Source: an uncultured bacterium (GTDB lineage: Bacteria; Actinomycetota; Coriobacteriia; Coriobacteriales; Coriobacteriaceae). Taken from it: a DNA stretch of 56,114 bases. Below, piece by piece: positions 50,113-56,114 of this stretch; position 1 is the stretch's first letter, and every line of letters starts with the position of its first letter. The stretch lies in NCBI GenBank assembly GCA_905216145.1, contig CAJMST010000014.1, positions 1 to 56,114 of the forward strand, in the 5' to 3' direction. The notes below the pieces were generated by a model. The model made no database searches and was not told the DNA's origin. It saw only the letters and a list, made by a program, of their open reading frames with translations. The translations under genes were made by a program, and so were the position numbers.

Positions 50113-51029
50113 GACAAAACACCCCACGTCAGATCGGCACCCTGCAGGCCGGCAGCCCAGGCAGAAGCCGCCATGGCACGCTTGCCGTCGGGCTTAACCT
50201 CGAGCAGCTCAACCGCACCATCGGAAAGTCCAAGGTAGACACGCTTAGCCTGAACGAGAACGCTACCGGCGACAAGCGACACGTCAGCAGACGCGGCATC
50301 AAGCACGCGAACCGTCTTGCCTGCAATAACGCAACGGACGGGAGCAGTGTCAGACGAAGCCAGCACGTGACGCACGCAATCGAGCGCCGCCATCTGCGGA
50401 TCCAGACGCATCTCCTGCTTGGAAATCTTGGCAGCATGAGTGACGAGCGACTCATCCTGCTCAGTCCACACGGCGGTGCCATCGGCAAGCGAAGGAAGCG
50501 TATCGGCAAGCAACTTACCGCCCAGCTCACCAAGCTCCATAGTCAGTGCCTCGGCATGCTTACCGGAAACCGAGGTCGAGGCCTGCGCGCAATAAGCACC
50601 GGTATCAACGCCATGCCCGATGCGCATGATGGAAACGCCAGCAACCTCATCACCAGCAAGAATGGCACGCTGAATGGGAGCAGCGCCACGCCAACGCGGC
50701 AGCAGCGAAGCATGAACATTCACAATGCCGAGCGGCGCCATATGCAGCACCTCATCAGGCAAAATGCAGCCATAGGCAGCCACACAGAAAATGTCAGCCT
50801 GGGCAGCTTGGAGCGCCTCAACAACCTCAGGTGTCATGCGATTAGCCTCAACAACAGGCAAACCAAGCTCAAGCGCCTTTGCCTTAACAGGAGAAGGCAC
50901 GAGCTTCTTGCCACGCCCGCGAACAGCATCGGGACGAGTAATAACAAGCGCAATCTCGTTCCCAGTCTCAACAAGCGAAGTCAACGAAGGCACAGCAAAA
51001 TCAGGCGTACCCATAAACACAATACGCAT
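50109..51029 (-). CDS. fmt: Methionyl-tRNA formyltransferase
   Basis: 306 residues; GGGGAGACG precedes the ATG at 51029. It formylates initiator Met-tRNA. RIVFMGTPDFAVPSLTSLVE at the N-terminus and NVHASLLPRWRGAAPIQRAI with the catalytic Asn and His are diagnostic, followed by GVSIMRIGHGVDTGAY with the catalytic Asp. The C-terminal OB-like domain is complete. It is coupled to rsmB by an ATGA overlap and lies downstream of def, its functional partner, separated by a terminator and a large inverted repeat. Confidence 0.95.
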   Translation of the reverse strand: MRIVFMGTPDFAVPSLTSLVETGNEIALVITRPDAVRGRGKKLVPSPVKAKALELGLPVVEANRMTPEVVEALQAAQADIFCVAAYGCILPDEVLHMAPLGIVNVHASLLPRWRGAAPIQRAILAGDEVAGVSIMRIGHGVDTGAYCAQASTSVSGKHAEALTMELGELGGKLLADTLPSLADGTAVWTEQDESLVTHAAKISKQEMRLDPQMAALDCVRHVLASSDTAPVRCVIAGKTVRVLDAASADVSLVAGSVLVQAKRVYLGLSDGAVELLEVKPDGKRAMAASAWAAGLQGADLTWGVLS

Positions 51030-51144
51030 AAAGAACGTCTCCCCTCAACCAAAGCCGAGACGGCTACAAACAACAGCGGAAAGCCAAGTGCCCAGCCCAT
51101 CCGCAATAACAATTCAACAAGAACAAATATACCCAAAACCAAAG

Positions 51145-51171
51145 AAAGAGCCGCAATAAAAGCAGCTCTTT
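51145..51171 (-). terminator. Terminator-like hairpin between def and fmt
   Basis: AAAGAGCTGC and GCGGCTCTTT (one mismatch, seven-base loop) are followed on the minus strand by CTTTGGTTTT. It would end priA-def transcripts before fmt. Apart from this and the repeat at 51247, the 327-base gap 51030-51356 holds no clear gene. A hydrophobic minus-strand frame runs through about 51040-51170, but without a convincing start. Confidence 0.55.
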
Positions 51172-51246
51172 CAGCAAAGCACCTATCAGCGAAGACGCCT
51201 TTCCCTGGCCCGACGGCACCCGGGCGAACCGAGTCAGAACAACGCA

Positions 51247-51348
51247 GTCCCCGGTGCTGGGCGCCCACATATCGTCCCGCGCGCAGTTTCGCAGCGAAGC
51301 GAGAATGTTTGAGCACGGGATGATATGTGGGCGCCCAGCACCGGGGAC
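51247..51348. repeat. Large inverted repeat (33-bp stem) between def and fmt
   Basis: Arms 51247-51272 and 51323-51348 (GTCCCCGGTGCTGGGCGCCC, then ACATAT) are perfectly complementary over 26 bases; the inner CGTCCCG/CGGGATG extends the stem to 33 pairs with one G-U. The 36-base centre can fold into a small hairpin. It is nine bases after the def stop. Its size and the split of an operon suggest an inserted non-autonomous element. Confidence 0.85.
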
Positions 51349-51356
51349 GGTGGGAC

Positions 51357-51893
51357 CTACTCCGTCTCGCCCGGTCGAGCGCCGCGGGCCAGGGCGTCCT
51401 GGTACTCCTTGACGGCCTTGAGCCTCTGCATGGGCTTAAGGCGCTCGAACATGGTGTTGCCGTGCAGATGATCGATCTCGTGCTGCAGGCACACGCAGAA
51501 CAAATCGCCCGTGGCCTCATAGCGAATCAGGTTGGCGTCCAAGTCGTACGCCTCGACCACGACATGGTCGGGACGCTCGATCTCGCAGCTAATGCCGGGG
51601 ATGGACAGGCAGCCCTCGCTAAACGGCACCAGATGGTCGCTCTGCTCAACAATGACGGGGTTAATGAGCACGTAGGGGTCATAGTCGTTCTTGTCGCTGT
51701 AGTCGCAGTCGATGGTGACGAGCTGAATGAGCTCGCCGATCTGCGGGGCAGCCAGGCCGCAACCGCCGTTCTCGAACATCATCTTCTTCATCTTCTCGGC
51801 AAGTGCCTCGATCGCCGGGGTAATCTCCTCGATGACGGCGCACTCCTGGCGCAGACGAGGGTCGGGCGACAGTACGATTCCGTTGGCTTCCAT
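51357..51893 (-). CDS. def: Peptide deformylase
   Basis: 178 residues from the ATG at 51893 (AAGGA five bases upstream); an ATG at 51899 is too close to that site. It removes the formyl group from nascent N-terminal Met. All three motifs are intact: GGCGLAAPQIG, EGCLSIPG with the metal-binding Cys, and QHEIDHLHG with two metal-binding His and the catalytic Glu. It begins 18 bases after the priA stop. Confidence 0.96.
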   Translation of the reverse strand: MEANGIVLSPDPRLRQECAVIEEITPAIEALAEKMKKMMFENGGCGLAAPQIGELIQLVTIDCDYSDKNDYDPYVLINPVIVEQSDHLVPFSEGCLSIPGISCEIERPDHVVVEAYDLDANLIRYEATGDLFCVCLQHEIDHLHGNTMFERLKPMQRLKAVKEYQDALARGARPGETE

Positions 51894-51911
51894 GGCCATC
51901 CTTTCGAGTTG

Positions 51912-54365
51912 TTACATCAAATCATAGGCGTCGACGTCAACGCTCACGCTCACGCCGCGCACAGAGCCCACCTCTTTGAGGCAGGCGTCGATATCATCAG
52001 AGACATGGTACCCCACGGGCGACTTCACAAGCAGATGGAAGCGGTAACGGTCCTTGGCTCTCTCGATTACACACGAAGCCGGGCCCAGCACCTGCGGCAC
52101 AGCGCTCCCCGCCCGCAAAAAGTCGGGCGCGGCGGCATGCCAGCGGCGCTTGAGGAGCTTTGCAATGCGCCCGATGTAGTCCTGCGCGTCGTCTCGGTTC
52201 GCCGACCACACCAAGATGTTGACCAAGCGAACAAACGGCGGGTACAGCGCGTCGCGGCGCTGGTCCAGGTCGTAGTCGGTAAAGATCGAACGGTCGTGCT
52301 CGGCGACGGCGCGAATGACCGGGTCCTCGGGCAGGTAGGTCTGGATGATGACCTCACCGGGGCGGTCACCGCGGCCGGCGCGGCCCGCCACCTGTTCCAG
52401 CAGATCGTAGGCGCGCTCCCCTGCCCTAAAATCGGGCAGCTTGAGAGCAAAGTCGGCATTGACCACGCCCACGAGTGTGACCTCGGGAAAGTCGAGGCCC
52501 TTGGCGATCATCTGGGTGCCCAACAGCACGGCGCAATCGGCGGCATCGAACTGCTCCAGTAGCTTTTTATGCGCGTCCTTGCCGCGCGTGGAATCGGCGT
52601 CCATGCGAATGATGGCGACGTCCTCGGGAAGCATCTGGTACAGCGCGTCCTCGATCTGCTGCGTGCCCAGGCCCATTTTTGCCAGATAACGACTGCCGCA
52701 TTTGGGACAGCGGCTCGTGGGCGCCGGATAGGGTTGCACGCGCCAGGACGAACCGCAGGTGTGGCATTGCAACGTGTGCGTGCGCTCGTGATAAGTGAGC
52801 GCGGTGGAGCAGTGGTTGCAGGTTGGGACGCAGCCACACTCGCGGCACATCAAAAACGGCGCAAAACCGCGGCGGTTATGCAGCAGAACGGCCTTCTCGC
52901 GGCGCTCGACCACGCGTTCCAAGCCTTCCATCAGCGGTTTTGAAAACATGGAGCGGCTGCCGTGCGAGAACTCGCGGCGAAGGTCGGCAACGCGGACTGT
53001 GGGCAACACGGCGTGTCCCGGGCGCTCGGGCATCTCGACACGCGTCCAGGTGGCACCGTTGTACGTACCGCGGCGACAGCGGTCGAGCGCTTCGGCAGAA
53101 GGCGTGGCCGAGCCCAACACGAGCGGGCAGCGGTAGCGCCGCGCCATCTCGGCCGCCACTTCGCGCGCATGGTAGCGCGGGCTGGAACCCTGCTTGTAAC
53201 TGGTCTCGTGCTCCTCGTCGATGATGATGAGACCCAAGTCGCTGAGCGGGCAAAAGAGCGCCGAGCGGGCGCCGACGACCACGCGGGCCGCACCGCTGGC
53301 GACCATATCCCACTGGTCCAGGCGCTCGCCGGCCGAAAGGCGCGAATGGAACACGGCTACCGTCTCGCCAAAACGCGAGCGGAAGCGGCCGACGGTTTGG
53401 GCCGTCAGCGAGATCTCGGGCACGAGCACGCAGGCCGAGCGACCGGCCGCGAGCACGCGCTCGATAGCTGAGAGGTAGACCTCGGTTTTGCCGGAGCCCG
53501 TAACACCGTCCACGAGCACCACGTCGCCGTGCGCATCCAGGCGAGCGCGCTCAATCTGCGCGAGCGCCTGCTGCTGGCCGTTGGTAAGTGCGACCGGCGC
53601 TTTGCCACTCGCGGAGGACAGCGTGGTCTGCTCGCTGCAACCGCGCCAGGCACGGCGCTCCTCCACCACGACAACGCCGCGTTTTTCGAGCGCCTTGATG
53701 GTCGCCGACATGCTGTTGTAAAGCAGGTTGAGATCGCGCGTCGTGACCGGTCCGCACTGGAGCGCCTCGATGAGCTGACGCTGACGAACCGCCGTTTTGG
53801 GAGGCGTATAGTCGAAGCCCTCGGGCGTAAGCATGACCCAACGGTTTTGGATAGGCTTGACGGCTGGGCGCTCAACCGACCATGCGCCGTCATCGCCCTT
53901 GACCACGCGCGGGCTGCCGCCCGGGGGCAAGAACAGGCGCAGACACTCGGAAAGCGTCGCGACATATTCGCGGCTCATCCAACGCGCGATGCGGGCGGCC
54001 TCTGCGGTAAAGAGCGGTTTGCTGAGGATAGCCTCGACGGGCTTGATGCGCGAAGGGTCGAGGGCGTTGTTGCCTTGCAGGTCACCAAGCTCGGCCGCAA
54101 TATCGACGATGTAGCCTGCGGCGGCACGATTGCCAAAGTGGACCAGGACCGTCGATCCGACCTGGGCCTCGTTGGCAAGGGACTCAGGGATGCCGTAAGC
54201 AAACGGTTCGGACAGCGCACGGGTGGGGATGTCGAGAACCACGCTCGTGTAGGCGGCGATGGGCTCAGGCGCAGGCTCGGGCTTGGCCGAGGCAGCAGCG
54301 GATGCCGGTGCCGCCGGAGTCTCCTCCGGTTCCGGCGAACCAAACAGCGAAAGTTGCTCGGCCAT
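51912..54365 (-). CDS. priA: Primosomal protein N' (replication-restart helicase)
   Basis: 817 residues; AGGAGG lies upstream of the ATG at 54365. A 3'-5' superfamily 2 helicase that restarts stalled forks. Walker A in VDGVTGSGKTEVYLSAI, Walker B in IIIDEEHETSYKQG, then VLGSATPSAEAL. A zinc-binding insertion follows: CRECGCVPTCNHC, then CHTCG and CPKCGSRY, eight cysteines in all. Late motifs are GTQMIAKGLDFPEVTLVGVV and AGRAGRGDRPGEVIIQT. The N-terminal 45 residues are Ala/Pro/Glu-rich and variable. Confidence 0.95.
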   Translation of the reverse strand: MAEQLSLFGSPEPEETPAAPASAAASAKPEPAPEPIAAYTSVVLDIPTRALSEPFAYGIPESLANEAQVGSTVLVHFGNRAAAGYIVDIAAELGDLQGNNALDPSRIKPVEAILSKPLFTAEAARIARWMSREYVATLSECLRLFLPPGGSPRVVKGDDGAWSVERPAVKPIQNRWVMLTPEGFDYTPPKTAVRQRQLIEALQCGPVTTRDLNLLYNSMSATIKALEKRGVVVVEERRAWRGCSEQTTLSSASGKAPVALTNGQQQALAQIERARLDAHGDVVLVDGVTGSGKTEVYLSAIERVLAAGRSACVLVPEISLTAQTVGRFRSRFGETVAVFHSRLSAGERLDQWDMVASGAARVVVGARSALFCPLSDLGLIIIDEEHETSYKQGSSPRYHAREVAAEMARRYRCPLVLGSATPSAEALDRCRRGTYNGATWTRVEMPERPGHAVLPTVRVADLRREFSHGSRSMFSKPLMEGLERVVERREKAVLLHNRRGFAPFLMCRECGCVPTCNHCSTALTYHERTHTLQCHTCGSSWRVQPYPAPTSRCPKCGSRYLAKMGLGTQQIEDALYQMLPEDVAIIRMDADSTRGKDAHKKLLEQFDAADCAVLLGTQMIAKGLDFPEVTLVGVVNADFALKLPDFRAGERAYDLLEQVAGRAGRGDRPGEVIIQTYLPEDPVIRAVAEHDRSIFTDYDLDQRRDALYPPFVRLVNILVWSANRDDAQDYIGRIAKLLKRRWHAAAPDFLRAGSAVPQVLGPASCVIERAKDRYRFHLLVKSPVGYHVSDDIDACLKEVGSVRGVSVSVDVDAYDLM

Positions 54366-54404
54366 GGCCCCAGCACCTCCTATCCCATGCGTCTACAGAA
54401 ACAA

Positions 54405-54431
54405 GAGCCCCGCTCTGAGTGAACGGGGCTC
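54405..54431 (-). terminator. Terminator of gltX
   Basis: GAGCCCCG and CGGGGCTC pair over eight bases around an 11-base loop; on the minus strand TTGTTTC follows. It starts 23 bases after the gltX stop and separates gltX from the priA operon. Confidence 0.75.
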
Positions 54432-54454
54432 GGATACATACGTTTGCGCAGCGA

Positions 54455-55930
54455 TTACAGCGCCATCGTGCGGGCGCGGTCAATGCGCGCCAGGCAGTCG
54501 TCGCGGCCGACGAGCGCCATGGTCTCGCCCAGCGGAGGGCTCACCATGTTGCCGCAGACGGCGACGCGCACGGCCTGGAACACCACGCGCTTCTTGAGGT
54601 CCATCTGCTCGGGCAGCGGCTCAAGCGCGGCGTCGATGTTGGCAGCCGTCCACTCGTTCACACCCTCGAGCGCGGCCTTGGCGGCATACAGAATGGCACC
54701 CATGCCTTCCTTGGCCAGGCCCTTGTTGACGGACTTCTCGTCATACTCGAGCGTCTCGGCCGTAGCGAAGATGGGAGCGGCGACGGTCACGGCGTCGGCC
54801 GGCATCTTGGTGCGCGGCTTGACAATGGCGGCAAGCGCGTCGATCCAATCCTCGCCGTACTCGACATTACCCTCGATGAGACCCGCCTCGTGCAGCTCGG
54901 GGACCATGATCTCGTCGGCAAACTGAGCATCGGACATGCCGTTGATGTACTCGGCATTGACCCAGTCGAGCTTCTTGGGGTCGAAGGTCGCCGGGTTCTT
55001 GGAGATGCGGTCGAGCGAGAACTTGCTGGCCAGGACATCGCGCGGGATGATCGTGGTCTCACCGTCGAGCGACCAGCCGAGCAGCGCCAGATAGTTGACG
55101 AAGGCATCGGACAGGTAACCGGCGTCGCGGTATTCCTCCACCGAGGTGGCGCCGTGGCGCTTGGAGAGCTTCTTGCCGTCGGCGCCCAGGATCATGGAGA
55201 TGTGGGCGAACGTGGGCACGGGCGCGCCGAGGGCCTCATAGACCATGACCTGACGCGGGGTGTTGGACAGGTGGTCGTCGCCGCGGATGACATGGGTGAT
55301 CTTCATCATGGCGTCGTCGACGACGGTCGCGAAGTTGTACGTGGGCGTGCCATCGGAGCGGAAGATGACAAAGTCGTCGAGCTCCTTGGCGTCGAAGGTC
55401 ACCTCGCCGTGGACGGCGTCGTGGATGACGACGTCTCCGCGGTCCTCGGGCACCTTGATGCGCAGGACATAGGACTCGCCGGCCTCGATGCGGCGGCGGG
55501 CCTCCTCGGGATCAAGATCGCGGCAACGGCGCTGATAGCCCTGGAAGGGATCCTTGCGCTCCTGCGCGGCCTTACGGTCGGCGTCGAGCTGCTCCTTGGT
55601 GCAGAAGCAGGGATATGCCTTGCCCTCGTCCCAAAGCTTCTGGGCGGCCTGTTTGTACAGGTCCAGGCGCTCGGTCTGGGCGTAGGGACCAAAGTCGCCG
55701 CCCACCTCGGGACCCTCGTCCCAGTCAAGGCCCAGCCAACGCATGGCGCGCAGGATGATCTGCGTGTTCTCGTCGGTGGAGCGGGTGGGGTCAGTGTCGT
55801 CGATGCGCAGGATGAACGTGCCGCCGTTAGCACGGGCAAAAGCCCAGTTATAGATAGCGGTGCGGGCGCCGCCAATGTGCAGCTTGCCCGTCGGTGAGGG
55901 TGCAAAGCGGACGCGAACGTCTGATGCCAT
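54455..55930 (-). CDS. gltX: Glutamyl-tRNA synthetase
   Basis: 491 residues from the ATG at 55930 (GAGGAGA upstream). A class I synthetase charging tRNA-Glu, and tRNA-Gln where GatCAB operates. VRFAPSPTGKLHIGGARTA includes the HIGH-type motif (HIGG); KKLSKRHGATSVEEYRD holds the KMSKS-type motif (KLSKR). The GFVIFRSDGTPTYNFA-like segment (DDFVIFRSDGTPTYNFATVV) and GDDHLSNTPRQ are conserved. Length is normal. Own terminator at 54405. Confidence 0.96.
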   Translation of the reverse strand: MASDVRVRFAPSPTGKLHIGGARTAIYNWAFARANGGTFILRIDDTDPTRSTDENTQIILRAMRWLGLDWDEGPEVGGDFGPYAQTERLDLYKQAAQKLWDEGKAYPCFCTKEQLDADRKAAQERKDPFQGYQRRCRDLDPEEARRRIEAGESYVLRIKVPEDRGDVVIHDAVHGEVTFDAKELDDFVIFRSDGTPTYNFATVVDDAMMKITHVIRGDDHLSNTPRQVMVYEALGAPVPTFAHISMILGADGKKLSKRHGATSVEEYRDAGYLSDAFVNYLALLGWSLDGETTIIPRDVLASKFSLDRISKNPATFDPKKLDWVNAEYINGMSDAQFADEIMVPELHEAGLIEGNVEYGEDWIDALAAIVKPRTKMPADAVTVAAPIFATAETLEYDEKSVNKGLAKEGMGAILYAAKAALEGVNEWTAANIDAALEPLPEQMDLKKRVVFQAVRVAVCGNMVSPPLGETMALVGRDDCLARIDRARTMAL

Positions 55931-56014
55931 GGAAATCTCCTCGATTGCAGGATGGATGTCTAACCGCACCAGTATAAAGCATCAAAGCAACCTCCGCACA
56001 AAGGGCACCGACCC

Positions 56015-56044
56015 ACTCATTGGGGACATACTCATTGGGGACAG
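56015..56044. repeat. Two tandem 15-bp units ACTCATTGGGGACAT/G
   Basis: Units at 56015-56029 and 56030-56044 differ only in the last base. They are followed by ACTTAAATGACC. GGGGACA recurs in the inverted repeat at 4298-4314. Confidence 0.6.
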
Positions 56045-56059
56045 ACTTAAATGACCATT

Positions 56060-56114
56060 CGGGGGTGCGGACAAAAAGTTGGACCGAGTCCGGTCCAGAT
56101 TGGAGTCCGCATGG
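56060..56114 (+). mobile_element. Possible left end and start codon of an insertion sequence
   Basis: The last bases contain TGGACC-gagtcc-GGTCCA, an inverted repeat, and then GGAG five bases before an ATG at 56110-56112 that runs off the window. The layout of a short terminal region followed at once by a start codon is that of small IS elements, possibly IS3-like. Too little is visible to be sure. Confidence 0.25.

Noticed and set aside
50981..51520. A 179-codon minus frame between def and fmt with a hydrophobic C-terminal half
   Set aside because: It runs through the large inverted repeat and into def on a different frame, and has no convincing start; the hydrophobic part may be chance.

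Overview
The window looks like a chromosomal segment of a GC-rich Gram-positive anaerobe of the class Coriobacteriia, most likely Collinsella. This is an inference from high GC, the complete glgB-glgP-glgC-glgD-glgA glycogen cluster, the GH13-GH77 fusion, LoaP-controlled capsule genes, an LPxTG-type surface protein and the priA-def-fmt-rsmB block. No rRNA is present to confirm it.

Layout. (1) 1-2.3 kb: the edge of a tRNA-Ala(GGC) gene, a DUF559-like gene and tRNA-Val(CAC). (2) 2.3-12.6 kb: an accessory, defence-rich stretch almost entirely on the minus strand. It holds a DUF3825 protein; a three-gene cluster (dCTP-deaminase-fold membrane protein, unknown protein, membrane GIY-YIG protein); a wall-anchored surface protein; a decayed type I restriction-modification locus (HsdM tail, intact transglutaminase-like gene, HsdS head); a two-gene CBASS-like system (CD-NTase plus membrane effector); a frameshifted Abi_2 gene; and an AIPR-family abortive-infection protein. 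(3) 12.7-14.3 kb: a graveyard of IS66, IS21, IS256 and IS3 transposase fragments. (4) 14.4-16.6 kb: a pair of unknown genes, one membrane-bound. (5) 16.8-31.5 kb: one long minus-strand exopolysaccharide/capsule operon headed by a LoaP-type antiterminator. It encodes a phosphoglycosyltransferase, a WecG-type transferase, UDP-L-FucNAc synthesis (capE, capF, wecB/capG), an acetyltransferase, three GT4 transferases, Wzy, Wzx, and UDP-GlcA/GalA synthesis (ugd, epimerase). The genes at about 19.2-24.2 kb are visibly AT-richer than the rest. (6) 32.2-33.5 kb: a GIY-YIG protein, an ADP-ribosylglycohydrolase stub and a second tRNA-Ala(GGC) identical over the shared part to the one at position 1. About 33 kb of accessory DNA therefore lies between two direct tRNA copies. 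(7) 33.5-34.9 kb: thiN and a HAD phosphatase. (8) 35.2-48.2 kb: glycogen synthesis and breakdown. GlgB and GlgA both carry long Lys/Ala/Thr-rich, histone-H1-like tails. A shared TTTGGTAAAACG site lies upstream of glgB and of the amylase-amylomaltase fusion. (9) 48.3-55.9 kb: a small zinc-ribbon protein, then core genes rsmB, fmt, def, priA and gltX on the minus strand, interrupted by large inverted repeats. The last bases resemble the start of another mobile element.

How the parts fit. The glycogen genes make and degrade glycogen and recycle its maltodextrins. The polysaccharide operon makes activated sugars, assembles repeat units on a lipid carrier, flips and polymerises them, with LoaP allowing transcription through the whole 14.6 kb. 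The accessory stretch combines phage defence with decayed mobile DNA. The candidate least-described system is the dCTP-deaminase-fold/unknown/GIY-YIG cluster at 3.4-5.5 kb. All family calls come from motif recognition by eye, without database searches.
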